A stretch of DNA of 64,000 bases. Origin: Calamus simplicifolius (Eukaryota; Streptophyta; Magnoliopsida; Arecales; Arecaceae). This document shows, piece by piece, positions 34,755 to 46,960 of the stretch. Every line of letters starts with the position of its first letter. The first letter of the stretch is position 1. The notes beneath the pieces were generated by a model. It saw only the letters and a list, made by a program, of their open reading frames with translations. It was not told the origin of the DNA and made no database searches. A program made the position numbers and the translations under genes. The stretch spans positions 72,077-136,076 of the forward strand of contig UESW01004569.1 of assembly GCA_900491605.1 (NCBI GenBank). Direction: 5' to 3'.

Positions 34755-34759
34755 CCAAT

Positions 34760-35684
34760 AATCTTCAAATAGCACAAATTACTTAAAAATGGATTGTTGT
34801 ATCTTTTATAGCATTTTGAAATTACTTGGAAACTGAATAGTTAAGTAGCAAATCCCTCCTCAGCTTATGTCATGTTGTAGTCAAAATCATCTATGCTGGC
34901 TACAAGATAGAAACCGCTGGTTTTGAGTAACAGAAGCTAGCTGCTGGTTTTGGACTCAAATCTAAGTAAATCTGTTCATAAATATCACAATCTCATCTTT
35001 TGCTCTTATTGTTCACATGGGTTAATTATGAGCCAAATCTGTTTTGATACTATTTTTAATGACTTAGCATCTTCTTTTTAAAAAAAAAAAAGTTAAAAAA
35101 ATATTATTTTTATAAATAGTTAAAAATTATCTAATATATAACTAATATAAAAATAAATATATTTTTATATAAGCTTCTACATTTTAAGTCGAAACCCAAG
35201 TCATGTAAACATGTAATAACCTATAACTCAATTATAACTACAAATAACCTAAAACTCAATTATAGCTACATATTTTTGAGATGAAGTGAACTTAACAAAA
35301 CTTTTGGAAGGAAGTAAAAATAAAAAAATTCAAAATTTAAATTAAAAATTGAACCTAAGGGAGAATATTGTTCATATTTTGTTTGCCAGCAAGAGGGTAA
35401 CTCATGGGATCTTTGAAGACAAAAAAAATAACTTTAAAAATGAAATTGATAAATGCCTTCTACATATATTGTAATAAAAATAAATAAAAATTTATAAAAA
35501 TTTGAAATATCAAAGAAGGTGCAATATTTTTTTGTTTGTCACCAAGAAGATTGACTTTGGCTTGAGACATAAAATCTTGTTGGTGCTTTGAAGACAAATA
35601 AAACAAAAGACAAGTCAAACTTGCTGTAGGGCCAGCATCAGATAGGTTTTTGTTGAACTTCAGGGAGAAGTAAAAGAAAATTAG
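34760..35684. other. AT-rich intergenic DNA
   Basis: About 0.9 kb with A/T runs (near 35080) and a short duplicated stretch (TAACCTATAACTCAATTATA at about 35218 and 35250). No gene or clear terminal structure. Confidence 0.55.
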
Positions 35685-36459
35685 TACCGCTCAGGCGGTG
35701 GCCTAGTGGTCAGGGTCTTCTTCACGCCATCAAGAGGTCTCAGGTTCGAGGAATGATGCTGCGGTCGACTCGAATAATTTCAAGGTTAATCCTTGGAGCC
35801 TGAAACTCTGGTGTTGGAGGGACTAAGGTCTGTCTAAAAACTCTGGTGTTGGAGGGACTAAGGTCTGTCTAAAAACTTTCCTGTTCTGACTGCTAGCACC
35901 TGGATGGGGTCAGGTTGATCAACTCAGGTTAATCCTTGGAGCCTGAAACTCTGGTGTTGGAGGGACTAAGGTCTGTCTAAAAACTCTGGTGTTGGAGGGA
36001 CTAAGGTCTGTCTAAAAACTTTCCTGTTCTGACTGCTAGCACCTGGATGGGGTCAGGTTGATCAACTCAGGTTAATCCTTGGAGCCTGAAACTCTGGTGT
36101 TGGAGGGACTAAGGTCTGTCTAAAAACTCTGGTGTTGGAGGGACTAAGGTCTGTCTAAAAACTTTCCTGTTCTGACTGCTAGCACCTGGATGGGGTCAGG
36201 TTGATCAACTCGGGTTAATCCTTGGAGCCTGAAACTCTGGTGTTGGAGGGACTAAGGTCTGTCTAAAAACTCTGGTGTTGGAGGGACTAAGGTCTGTCTA
36301 AAAACTTTCCTGTTCTGACTGCTAGCACCTGGATGGGGTCAGGTTGATCAACTCGGAACGGCTACGTAAATCTAGCACCGTAACATTTCTTGGCAGGAAA
36401 CGAAGACCTAGCCCTCATTTCCCTTTTTGTAACCAAAAAAAAAAAAAAAAAAAAAAAAA
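35685..36459 (+). mobile_element. tRNA-derived SINE with expanded repeat body
   Basis: The 5' head has a Pol III A box TGGCCTAGTGG (35699-35709) and a B box GGTTCGAGGAA (35743-35753, last two bases changed). The body is four 143-bp tandem repeats and the 3' end is CATTTCCCTTTTTGTAACC followed by about 25 A. This A-box, B-box and A-tail layout is that of a SINE. Target duplications are not clear; AATTAGTA before and AAATAGTA after the tail may be a decayed pair. Confidence 0.72.
35784..36356 (+). repeat. Four 143-bp tandem repeats inside the SINE
   Basis: Units start GGTTAATCCTTGGAGCC at 35784, 35927, 36070 and 36213 and are nearly identical. Each unit itself contains two copies of a 35-base subunit (ACTCTGGTGTTGGAGGGACT...) then a unique part ending GGTCAGGTTGATCAACTC. 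The near identity points to recent expansion or an assembly artefact. Confidence 0.95.
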
Positions 36460-36544
36460 TAAATAGTAAACCATCATCACAAAGGAGGAGGCTTATTGAC
36501 AAAAGGCAACGATAACGTAAAACAAACGCAAGAAGACAAAGACC

Positions 36545-36617
36545 TGCGATCGCGATGGGATTCTAACCCAAAATCTCCCGCTCCGGAGGCGAGCGCCTTA
36601 CCCATCCGGGCAGCAGT
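36545..36617 (-). pseudogene. tRNA-Arg(CCG)-like sequence
   Basis: On the minus strand CCCGGATGGGTAAGGCG resembles a D arm, and CTCGC-CTCCGGA-GCGGG forms a five-pair anticodon stem with anticodon CCG. The T arm is TGGGTTAGAATCCCA, with A in place of C in the TTCGAAT loop. The acceptor ends do not pair, so this is a pseudo-tRNA or the head of another SINE rather than a working tRNA. Confidence 0.5.
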
Positions 36618-36619
36618 TT

Positions 36620-37442
36620 ACGTAGGAACCTATCATATGATTATAAAGCTAAATCCCGCGTCATCTCTCTCGGTCCGCGCCAACGTTTTGCGTCTCTCCT
36701 ACGTCACTTGGCCGCTCAGGTCCTCCTAGCGGATATCCTAAGATTTAAAATTAAATTATAAAATATTTTTTTTAAAAAAAATTAAAGTTGAATCCACGAT
36801 TCCACGACCGAATCAATAGGGTAAAAATTGATTATCCTATTTAAATCTGATTCCAAATTAAAATAAATTTATTTTTATAAAAAAACTATATTTTTATAAC
36901 AATTCAATGAAATAACAAATTAAAATAAGTTAAATAGCATATATCTATAATTTTTAAAAAATATCAAAATATAACATATATTAAATGATATAAAAATATA
37001 ATATTTTTATATCATTTAAAAATTAATTTTTTGAATATCTTATTTGATTTTAAAAAATTTAAATTTCAAACCTGATATCGAAACTTCTTTTTTCCTATCT
37101 TTTTACTATTCACTATCATCCTTAATTCTGATGATATTATATAATCAACCAAACCAGAAAAAATTGGTCAGGCGAGCTAATTATTTATTTACGTCCGCTC
37201 TGATGACTAATTTTGAACACAAGTTTAGCATATTGCATCTCAACTCTTAAACTCAGCGACTATAAATTAACTACTGACATGATGTGTCATCTCTACAATA
37301 ATGCAAACTAATTCAAATGAAGCTACTGGCATTCAAATCTACATGTTGTTTCCATGTGCCTAGAAGCATACATCATTAAAAAAAACAACTTTGAATTTTA
37401 TCTTCTAGCTTGAGTTCTTTGTACACAATTCCCTTTCTTCTC
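36620..37442. other. AT-rich intergenic DNA
   Basis: Mostly A/T-rich (36740-37080 especially). A short inverted repeat around 36970-37020 (AAATGATATAAAAATATA) is visible. No gene seen. Confidence 0.5.
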
Positions 37443-37445
37443 TTA

Positions 37446-37817
37446 GGTAGTGTTTAATTCCCAAAATGTTATCCCTGGATAAGTGTACATGATAGAATTT
37501 ATCTGAGGGATAGTTGAAAAAATAATCACCTTTTTTTAATAATCTGCATTCCTATGTAGCAACGCAATATGCATAGCTAAATATTAATATTATAATGATA
37601 ATTTTATATATTAGTTATTATAATGTATAATAATTACTATTATATAATGATAATTTATATATAATATATTATAATCTATTACTATGGTATATTAGTATAT
37701 ATTATAAATTATGTTCTATAATATAATATATATTTTGTATATTTTAATATGCTATTAGTAGGATTCATAAATTATTTTTTATTCCAATTTTAATATGATA
37801 CCAAACTAAACAAACCC
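37446..37817. mobile_element. PIF/Harbinger-like MITE (372 bp)
   Basis: Flanked by TTA on both sides (37443-37445 and 37818-37820). Ends are imperfect inverted repeats: GGTAGTGTTTAATT at the left and, reversed, GGGTTTGTTTAGTT at the right (10 of 14 match). The interior is AT rich and non-coding. TTA duplication with a GGN-TTTGTTTNGTT-like end suits Tourist-type elements. Confidence 0.55.
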
Positions 37818-37820
37818 TTA

Positions 37821-38301
37821 AATAGTAGATGCAATAAATTTTTACTTTCACTTTTTCTCTAAAATTTTAAAGTTTCTTTTATAAATAATTAAACATTAGA
37901 GAATCAAACTTTTTTACATTAGAATTTTTTACTTTAAAAAAAAAAAGTGATATCAAATGGAACCTACAATTAATTTTTTTAAAAAAAATAGAAGAAGCCT
38001 ATAGGTATGTGGGCTACGTATGCAATAGGATGCCATGCATCTTTCCCTAAATATTCTTAATCCTCCAAATACTAATGAAAGTAGACTAGAAATAATTCCA
38101 ATAATATAGCATAATTGTCAAAAATTTCCCCAGCTTGACAGCTGTCACATTCAACTAAAAATAACTTGAAGAGAAGCTCTTGCATTACGTGGTATAGAGA
38201 TGTGCTTACAATAGCAAATTAAATAAATGAATAATAAACATGGAGACCACAAACATAAGCAACTTGGCATGAGACTCTTTTGTTCCATATGGTATATATA
38301 T
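37821..38301. other. Intergenic DNA left of copia-4
   Basis: AT-rich, no coding signs. It ends with TATATATGTATG, of which GTATG (38302-38306) is the copia-4 target copy. Confidence 0.55.
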
Positions 38302-38306
38302 GTATG

Positions 38307-40073
38307 TGTTAGAAAATGTGTTCTATAGCCAATCGTCTAGCTTGTAGACGGTTATGAGTTGATGTGAATGTACATGATTTATTCAATAAATAAAAGTCTA
38401 TTTTGGCAGTACAGCATATAGTTTACATCTTCCAGTAGAATTCCAATATGTTGTAGTCCTTAGAATTACATGTATTCGACAATGGAGGAATTGTTGAGTA
38501 ACTCTTAAATCTGTTCGCGGCCAAATGATACGTTGTTACCTAGGACGACGACGTAATCAAGTGTAGGTCGTTGTGTGCCATATGGGTTGGTTTGTTCTCT
38601 TAAACCAAGGAGTGTATAACACTGTATGACATGCAGGTGAGTGTAGGAGTACATTCACTGAACAGTGACTCACCTCTGCTGAGTGCTCAACTGCCTGGAG
38701 CAACTCACAGAAAGGCAATGGGTATAAGTGTCCCTTTGACATGAGACTATCATGTTGACTTGATAAGCAACTCACTGTACTTAGGCACTGGACCACCCGG
38801 ATTTCTAATCCGGTGACGGAAGGTTGCTGGGTGCAGTCAAGTACTTATTGGGTCAGTGATGAGTCAAGATGGGATTGTCCACTCTAAGTGTTAGAGAGTG
38901 CTCGAACTATGTTTTAATTTAGCAAAACCTTGGCCAAGGTAATCTTTGTGAGGTGTCACAAGATTCATTGCATTGAAACATACTTGGGTGATTTACTCGG
39001 AGTTGGCAGTTAACTCCGTATTCGCCTTGAGTACTAGGACAAGGGGATGAATTATACGGTAACCATAGCCTAGGTTCCTGAATATTGCTTTGCATATATT
39101 CGGTCTATTCGGATGTCGGGTACCATTGCTAGATGGTCACATCGATTGGTATAGGAAGTGTTCCTATGCTACCGACTTAGATTCGAACCTATGGAGTCAC
39201 GCACATAGTCGGATGACTTGAGCAGGCTTGATCATGATCTAAGTGGGACTGGTCAGATGGGTCATACGAGTTTGTTCTAGCTATGTCTAGCTAGCACTGG
39301 GCATTAGCGGCAGCACCTACTTCGAGGGATGATTTGAGTTAGTTGTAACTCAAATAGAATTTTGGGATTTGATATGAATATTGGTATGAAGTTAATTTGA
39401 ACCATGGACCAATGGTTGGTCTGACAACAGAGTGGTTTGGATCCGGGTTCGAAGTGGTTGAATCGGATATCCAATAGAGCCTCTGAAGTTTATTTATGAA
39501 TTTTAAATTCATAAATTACTTTAAATTGGAGCTAAATAAGGTCCAATGCGAAGTATGGTTCAAGAGCTTTGCGATAGTTCTTTCGGATTTGAATTTGGAC
39601 TTCAAACAGAATTGATTGGATCAGTTCTGTATTTTTTTAAAAAAAAAAGAAAAAAAACAGAGAAAAAATTTGCAGAGTTTTTTTTTTTCTGTGAAAGCTG
39701 ATCGTCTGCAATCACAGAACAGTAAAAAGAAATCAATCAAGAAGAGATTGTCTCTTCTTAGGGAGAAGAGTTCTCCTTCCATTGTTCTAAAATTCCACCT
39801 CCTGTCTACATACATCAGGTGTGTGTGATATAGAGGAGCGCGCGTGCGGCTCTTGCAAGGTACGAGGAGGAACTTCTCCCTGCAGATCGGATCTGCTACG
39901 TTCATCATCTACAGCTTCCGCATCGAGAGGTATTGTTTTAAACTTATTTTTACATACTCTTAAATTTCAGATTGCTAATATGCTTTAATTTATATTCAAT
40001 GTGAATATTAAAATTGAATTACATGCTTTCCACCTTGAGATCCTGTGCATAGGAAAAGCAAATTTTCCCTTCA
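38307..40073 (+). repeat. copia-4 5' LTR
   Basis: 1767 bp from TGTTAGAAAATGTG to TTTTCCCTTCA. It matches the two parts of the 3' LTR closely and shows the uninterrupted sequence GAGTACTAGGACAAGGGG (39030 region) at the site where the CACTA element lies in the other LTR. Confidence 0.95.
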
Positions 40074-40075
40074 AA

Positions 40076-40088
40076 TGGTATCAGAGCC
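40076..40088 (+). promoter_or_regulatory. copia-4 primer-binding site (tRNA-Met)
   Basis: TGGTATCAGAGCC, two bases after the 5' LTR end. Confidence 0.93.
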
Positions 40089-41696
40089 TGGTTAAGGCTT
40101 AGGAATGCATGTATAAGCATAGTAGATCTGATATATTATGCATAAATAATCTAATGTAGATCTAAAGTAGATCTTATTATGATTAGTTTAGATCTATAGT
40201 AGATTTAAATGTTTTGCATGATGAGAGCATGTTAAAGTTATTTAATGATGATTAAATATGTTTTAGAAGTAGATCTAATGTAGATCTTGCATGTTGTGTT
40301 CTATTATATCTTGGATTGGGTATATTCACCAGGCCGTCCGGTCATAGGGAGGTTTCATAGCCTCTGTTTCTTATTCAAGAAAGGTTTCCTATGACGTGTA
40401 GGGGTGCCACTGTGAAAGAACCCATATGTCAGAACAGAAGAAAGAAAGTAAAAATTTTACAAAATTTTGAAAATGTTTCAAAATCAGAACTCAAAATTGA
40501 AATTGGTTCAAATTTGAAAAGGGGTTAACTTAAGATCTAGAATTATGAATTAAAGACCTTAAGACATGATCATAAATCATGGGCTAATTGGGTTAGCATG
40601 AATCAGGTTCTCTAATTGGGTTAGACCTAAGGTTAGATGAATTGGACTAAATTAGAAAATTGAATCTAATCAAATGTTGAGTTAGGTCTTTTCTTTAGAT
40701 CCATCTAATTAGATTAGATTGATCAGTCCATACATCTAAATGGACTTGATTTGGGGCTCAGTGGACACCCAAGTCTTTAGGCAAATTTAATTGGGTCTGG
40801 TCAACCACTTAGTGTCTAGAAAGGTTCTGATCAAGGTCGCGGCTACCTCTCACCTGGCTAGTTGATTATCAGCTGGTGTCTAGGCAAGATGGTTAATGGC
40901 GCAACTCGGCCTTTTGATCAAGCCGGCCTGGCTAAGTGGTCCCAGCACTTGATTAGACTAGCCTATTGACTTGAGCTAACCCATGCTTCCTAAGAAAATC
41001 AGTTTGACTGATTTAGGTACCCATGGACCAAATTAATGAACCCAACTAAATGGTTTAGTGGGAGAATACTTAAATTGGTCCATGTCATTCATGTGTCACA
41101 AATTAATCAAACCCTCTAAAATTATTAGGTCCCTAAAGTGACTAAATTATGGGGATAATTAGGTCATAGCCTCCCATTAAGAGAGTGATAATGAGTCCAA
41201 TGGCTAAGATGATTATTGGAGGCCCAAAGGCCTGGTACTCATCTGGTTTTTGGAATTATCATTCATATTATGATGGTTCAATGCAACTCTCTCAACGATG
41301 GTCAGGTGGGCCGGCCAAAGTCGGGCTTGACCAATTCCTTGGTTAGAAGCTTGAACATGTCATGTTAATGGTTGGACCTAACCAGGACACCCAATAGGAG
41401 GCCCAAAGGCCGATTGGCGTGCAACCTGGGGCAAAATAAATTACTAGAAATTGTTTGGGGAAACAATTGGTTATGAACCTACCTTTAGATACATGTGGGT
41501 GGGCCGGCCAAAGTCGGGCTCATATGTAGTCTACTGGGTTCTAGTACCCACTAAGAAATTAGGAGTAATTTCTCGGGTTGGAGGTAGGGGCTACCAACCT
41601 GAATAAAATAGTGGGAGGGCCTTAGACTATAAGTCCAAGTCTATAGGTTTAAATAAATCATGTACACTAATAAGTTTTTGGTTTTCCTTTCAGAAA
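40089..41696 (+). other. copia-4 long 5' leader
   Basis: 1.6 kb between primer site and gag without coding signs. It contains several short duplications: TGGGCCGGCCAAAGTCGGGC at about 41308 and 41505, GAGGCCCAAAGGCC at about 41219 and 41398, and clustered TAGATCTAATGTAGATCT-like motifs at 40120-40290. Long leaders occur in some copia lineages. Confidence 0.75.
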
Positions 41697-42480
41697 TGTC
41701 TACAAATCTGTCGCTTCGGTCACTGTTGGACAGTGATAACTGACAGGTCCAAACTTCGATAGCTGGTATCGAAGGCTTAGGATAGTCCTAGAGCATGAGA
41801 GGATCCTTTATGTGATAATGGATCCTGCACCTGAGCAGCCAGCCCCTAATGTGCGGTGTGGTCAGGGACACTTATCTGAAGTGGACCAATGACCGCACCA
41901 CAGTGCGCTGCATAATGCTGGCTTCTATGAATGATGAGTTCAGTAGGAAATTTGAGGAGGCCCAACCGGAACAAATACTCCAAATGTTGAAGGAATCTTT
42001 CGGGACGCCAGACGATGTTGAAAGGTACAGAATGTCTAGTGCCATCTTCAACGCGCGTATGCGTGATGGGACTTCTGTCACCGATCATGTACTGTACATG
42101 ATCGAGATGATAGAACGTCTGGGCAAACTTGGATTTCCTTTGCATGAGCAACTTGGGAAGGATGCCATACTGAACTCCCTGCCTAGCTCCTACCTGGACT
42201 TTCTCAGTCATTATAGAATGACGAAGCCTGCAGTAAACTATCATGGTTTGCTGGGTCTACTGCAGACTTTTGAGAAAGATCACCAGCTTCAAAAGAAGTC
42301 AGTGAACTTGGTGGGAGGTTCGGGGGCAGGTCGTCATCACCTTAAGAAAGGGATGAAGAAGAAAAATAAAAGAAAGAAGGTGCAACATGCTGGGCCTAGT
42401 CAGACCAAGAAGAAGAGGGCTGACAAAAGTCAGGCAGAGTGCTTCTACTGCAAGAAGCTGGGTCACTGAAAAGGAACTGT
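41697..42480 (+). pseudogene. copia-4 gag, broken
   Basis: Likely start ATG at 41697 (MSTNLSLRSLL), with a stop near 41742 and a frame change before 41849. The main frame (41849-42469) has the UBN2 gag domain (LKESFGTPDDVERYRMSSAI, MIEMIERLGKLGFPLHEQLG) and a basic tail. The CCHC knuckle CFYCKKLGH ends at a TGA where a Trp codon is expected; a missing G there shifts the rest (KRNCPQY) into the next frame. Confidence 0.87.
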
Positions 42481-43700
42481 CCCCAGTACATAGCAACCCT
42501 GGATCCAAACAGGCCTAAGAAGAAAAACCAGCAAGGAGTTGCTGGACAAGGTATTTATATGATAACACCTTGTAATTTTTCTATCTGTGATACTACTAAT
42601 TGGGTATTAGATACCGGGAGTCCAATTCATATTTGCAATTCTTTGCAGGGGCTTCGAATTAGTAGAAGATTCAAAGAAGGTGAAAGATTCCTAAACGTGG
42701 GTGATGGAAGCCGAGTTCCAGTACTAGCGTTGGGAGTCGTGGAGCTTTATTTTGAATTTAATAAAATATTGCTTAGTGAATGTCACTATTGTCCTGCATT
42801 TTTATTAAATGTCATTTCTGTAGGCCAGTTGGCTATTGAAGGATATGATTTTTCAATAAAGAAAGATATTTTAAATATCATTGTGAATGATGTATCTGTG
42901 ATGTGTGGACAATTGAGCAATGGAATTTACCTTCTATCACAGCCTGTTAATGTATTATGCACTCCAAACAAACGCCCCAAAATAGATGATGTCGATGACT
43001 CATACCTTTGGCACTGTAGGCTAGGTCATATAAACAAGAACAGGATAAGCAGGTTAGTCAGAGAGGGCATCCTCAATGACATTGATTGTGAATCAATTAA
43101 AACTTGTGAATCATGTCTTCTTGGGAAAATGACCAAGTCACCTTTTACTGGAAAAGGTGAAAGAGCCAAAGAGATTCTAGGCCTCATACATACGGATGTT
43201 TGTGGACCTATGAATACTGCCTCTATGAGAGGGTTTAGCTATTTCATTACATTTACAGACGACCACTCCAGGTTCGGTTATGTCTTCCTAATGAGACATA
43301 AATCTGAATCGTTTGAAATGTTCAAACAATATCGTAGTGAGGTAGAAAAATAAACTGGAAAGAATATTAAAATCTTCGGTCAGATCGAGGAGGTGAATAT
43401 CTTTCTAATGAGTTTTTGACATATCTAAAGGAGAATGTGATTCTCTCTCAATGGACACCTCCAGGGACACCCCAGTTAAATGGTGTGTCTGAAAGGAGGA
43501 ATCGAACCCTATTAGATATGGTTCGGTCCATGATGGGCTTTGCTAGTTTGCCTATCTCCTTTTGGGACTATGCACTTGAGTCGGCCTGTTACATTCTTAA
43601 CAGGGTCCCTAGTAAATCTGTTGCTAAAACTCCATATGAGATATGGACGGGGCGTAAGCCGATGCTCACACACCTTAGGGTCTGGGGGTGTCCAGCTTAT
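42481..43700 (+). pseudogene. copia-4 protease and integrase
   Basis: WVLDTGSPIHICNSLQ carries the protease D-T-G near 42610-42618. WHCRLGHINKNRISRLV and TCESCLLGKMTK form the integrase zinc segment, then LIHTDVCGPMNTASMRG with the first Asp. A stop at 43351 and a frameshift near 43375 break the second Asp block (RSDRGGEY type, now out of frame). The Glu block GVSERRNRTLLDMVRSMM is intact at about 43480-43530. Confidence 0.9.
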
Positions 43701-44800
43701 GTCAAGAGATTGTTGACAGACAAGCTAGGACCAAGGTCTGACAAATGCCTCTTTGTTGGATATCCTAAGGAGTCTAAAGGATACTACTTCTACCACACTG
43801 AAGAGCAAAAGTTGTTCGTCAGTATGAGAGCCACCTTTTTAGAAAAGGAGTATCTTACTGGAAGTGCTAAGGCTAATGTTGAACTTAATGAAGTTCGACA
43901 AGGAGAAGTACCTTTACACTCAGAAACCGCTATGGAACCGGCTTTGATTGGTTCAAACCCGGAGCCCGTTGAGGTACCATTAAGGAGATCTGGTAGAGTA
44001 CCACGTCAGCCGGACAGATACTTCGGTTTCTTGGTCCGTGACGGGGATCCCATCGAACTCGATGAGAACGATGAGGACCCAATCACCTATATGGATGCGC
44101 TGCAGAGATCTGACTCTGAGAAATGGCTAGAGGCCATGAAGTCCGAAATGAATCCATGGAGATAATAGTGTATGGACACTAGTTGATCCACCTGAAGGGG
44201 TAAAACCCATAGGGTGTAAATAGATTTTCAAGAGGAAACGAGGTGCAGATGGGAAGGTGGAGACCTATAAAGCCCGTCTGGTTGCTAAGGGGTATCGTCA
44301 GCGTTATGGTATTGACTATGACGAGACTTTTTCCCCTGTAGCAATGCTCAAGTCCATTCGGATTATGCTTGCTCTAGCTGCACATTTTGACTATGAGATC
44401 TGGCAAATGGATGTCCGAACGGCTTTTCTAAATGGAGAGCTCGAAGAGGAGGTGTATATGATACAGCCTGAAGGGTTCACATCCACAGACGAGTCAAAAG
44501 TATGCAGGCTTCATAAGTCCATCTATGGACTCAAGCAAGCTTCTCGGAGTTGGAATAAATGTTTTGATAAATGTATCAAGACTTATGGCTTCATTAAGAA
44601 TGGAGAAGAACCCTGCGTGTATAAGTGGGCAAATGGTTCCATAATTGTATTTCTTGTACTGTATGTGGATGACATTCTCTTGATTGGGAATGACATCCCT
44701 GCACTACAGGGAATAAAGGTTTGGTTGCTGTCTCAGTTCTCCATGAAAGACCTGGAGAAGCTTCTTACATCCTAGGGATGAAGATCTATAGGGATAGATC
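43701..44800 (+). pseudogene. copia-4 reverse transcriptase
   Basis: The frame from integrase runs to a stop at 44163 within the first RT block (SEKWLEAMKSEMNPW). After a frame change and a Trp-to-stop codon near 44221, RT continues at 44257-44775: ETYKARLVAKGYRQRYGIDY, WQMDVRTAFLNGELEEEVYM, SIYGLKQASRSWNKCF and catalytic YVDD at 44662-44673. A one-base loss near 44755 ends the frame. Confidence 0.9.
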
Positions 44801-45643
44801 TAAGAAGCTGCTGGGATAGTCTCATCCATGTACATTGAGACTGTGCTAAAGAGGCTCAGCATGGATAATTCAAAAAGGGGCTATCTTCCGATAGGCCATG
44901 GAATTACTCTCTCCAAGAAGGATTGTGTGATAACTCCTAAGGAGAGAGAGTACATGAGTAGAATTCCGTATACCTCGATAGTGGGTTCTATCATGTATGC
45001 TATGACATATACAAGACCAGACGTGGCACACTCACTAGGGATAGTGAGTAGGTACCAGTCTAACCCAGGTGAAGCACATTGGAAGGTGGTAAAAACCATC
45101 CTTAAGTATTTGAGAAATACTAAGGACCAATGGCTCATTTATGGAGAACCTGACTTAAAACTAGTGGGGTACACTGACTCCAATTTTTAGTCAGATAGAG
45201 ATGACAACAAAAGCATATCCGGATTTATCTTTACCCTCAATGGAGGAGCGATTTGCTGAAAAGTTCCAAGCAAACACAGTGGCGGATTCAGTATGCGAGG
45301 CTGAATACATTGCAGCATCAGATACAGTAAAGGAAGTTGTATGGCTATGAAAGTTCTTGGGCGAGCTGGGAGTGGTACCTGCCCTGGAGAGTTCGTCCTA
45401 GTATACTGTGACAGCACGGGAGCAATTGCCCAAGCCAAGGAGCCAAAGTCGCATCAACGAACCAAGCATGTGTTGCGCCGCTACCACCTTGTACGAGAGA
45501 TCATGGAACGAGGTGACATCTACCTTCAGAAGATCGACGGAAAGGAAAACCTAGCTGACCCAATGACTAAAGCACTCGGAATCAAGGAGTTCAATGAACA
45601 CATGTGGAAGATGGGTATTAGATACTGTTCCGATTGGCTATAG
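44801..45643 (+). pseudogene. copia-4 RNase H
   Basis: 44828-45190 covers the RT/RNase H connection (RIPYTSIVGSIMYAMTYTRP, YLRNTKDQWLIYGEPDLKLV) and closes at a TAG in the first RNase H block (GYTDSNF). Frame changes near 45260 and 45340 lead to the last blocks: VYCDSTGAIAQAKEPKSHQR, KHVLRRYHLVREIMERGD, NLADPMTKAL. Stop at 45641-45643, then purine tract CAGTGGGAG (45647-45654) and the 3' LTR. Confidence 0.88.
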
Positions 45644-45655
45644 TTCAGTGGGAGT

Positions 45656-46385
45656 TGTTAGGAAATATGTCCTACAGCCAATTGTCTAGCTTGTAGACAG
45701 TTATGAGTTGATGTGAATGTACATGATTTATTCAATAAATAAAAATCTATTTTGGCAGTACAACATATAGTTTACATCTTCCAGTAGAATTCCAATATGT
45801 TGTAGTCCTTAGAGTTACATGTATTCGACAATGGAGGAATTGTTGAGTAACTCTTAAATCTATTCGCGACCAAATGATACGTTGTTACCTAGGACGACGA
45901 CGTAATCAAGTGTAGGTCGTTGTGTGCCATATGGGTTGGTTTGTTCTCTTAAACCGAGTGTATAACACTGGTATGACATGCAGGTGAGTGTAGGAGTACA
46001 TTCACTGAACAGTGACTCACCTCTGCTGAGTGCTCAACTGCTTGGAGCAACTCACAGAAAGGCAATGGGTATAAGTGTCTCTTTGACATGAGACTATCAT
46101 GTTGACTTGATAAGCAACTCACTGTACTTAGGCACTGGACCACCCGGATTTCTAATCCGGTGACGGAAGGTTGCTGGGTGCAATCAAGTACTTATTGGGT
46201 CAGTGATGAGTCAAGATGGGATTGTCCACTCTAAGTGTTAGAGAGAGTGCTCAACTATGTTTCAATTTAGCAAAACCTTGGCCAAGGTAATCTTTGTGAG
46301 GTGTCACAAGATTCATTGCATTGAAACATACTTGGGTGATTTATTGGAGTTGGCAGTTAACTCCGTATTCGCCCTGAGTACTAGG
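45656..46385 (+). repeat. copia-4 3' LTR, left part
   Basis: First 730 bases of the 3' LTR, starting TGTTAGGAAATATG and aligned without large gaps to 38307-39040. It ends GAGTACTAGG at the CACTA insertion; its last three bases AGG are the target duplication. Confidence 0.93.
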
Positions 46386-46960
46386 CACTACAAGAAAATA
46401 GCATAATAGTGACAAAAATTTTCGTCACTATTCCATCACAAATTAGGTTTAGTGATGGATTAGTGATGAAAAACTTATCGTCACCATTTTTGTCGTCATT
46501 AAATTTAGTGACGGAAAGAGGTCCGTCACAAAATAATAGCGACGGATTTGTGACGAAATATTCCGTCAAAAATTTGTGATGGAACATATTTTTCGTTACT
46601 AAATTGTGACGGATTAGTGACGAACTATCCATCACTAAGTTGTGATGGATTAGTGACAAACTATCCATCACTCATTATTCCGTCACTATTCCGTCACAAA
46701 TATTTTTATCACTATTCCATCACAATTTAGTGACGGATTGTTGACAAAAATTTAGTCACTAAAACTTTCGTTACTAGTCCGTCATGAATATTCCATCACA
46801 ATTTAGTGATAGATTATTGACGGAATGCGTGTCATCAATCATCCGTTATTGTTCCATCACTAATCAATCGCTATTATTTTCATCACTAATCCATCACTAT
46901 TATTTCTATCAGAAATCCATCACTAATCCATCATTAACATAATAAAATTTCATCAAATTT
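46386..46960. repeat. CACTA-1 left subterminal repeats
   Basis: Over twenty copies of GTGACGGA, CCGTCAC or one-base variants in both orientations within about 570 bases. In CACTA elements such subterminal motifs bind the TNPA-type protein. Confidence 0.88.

Noticed and set aside
39616..39908. Small frames in the copia-4 LTR around poly(A) runs (also 53558-53758)
   Set aside because: Present in both LTRs, low complexity, no domain.
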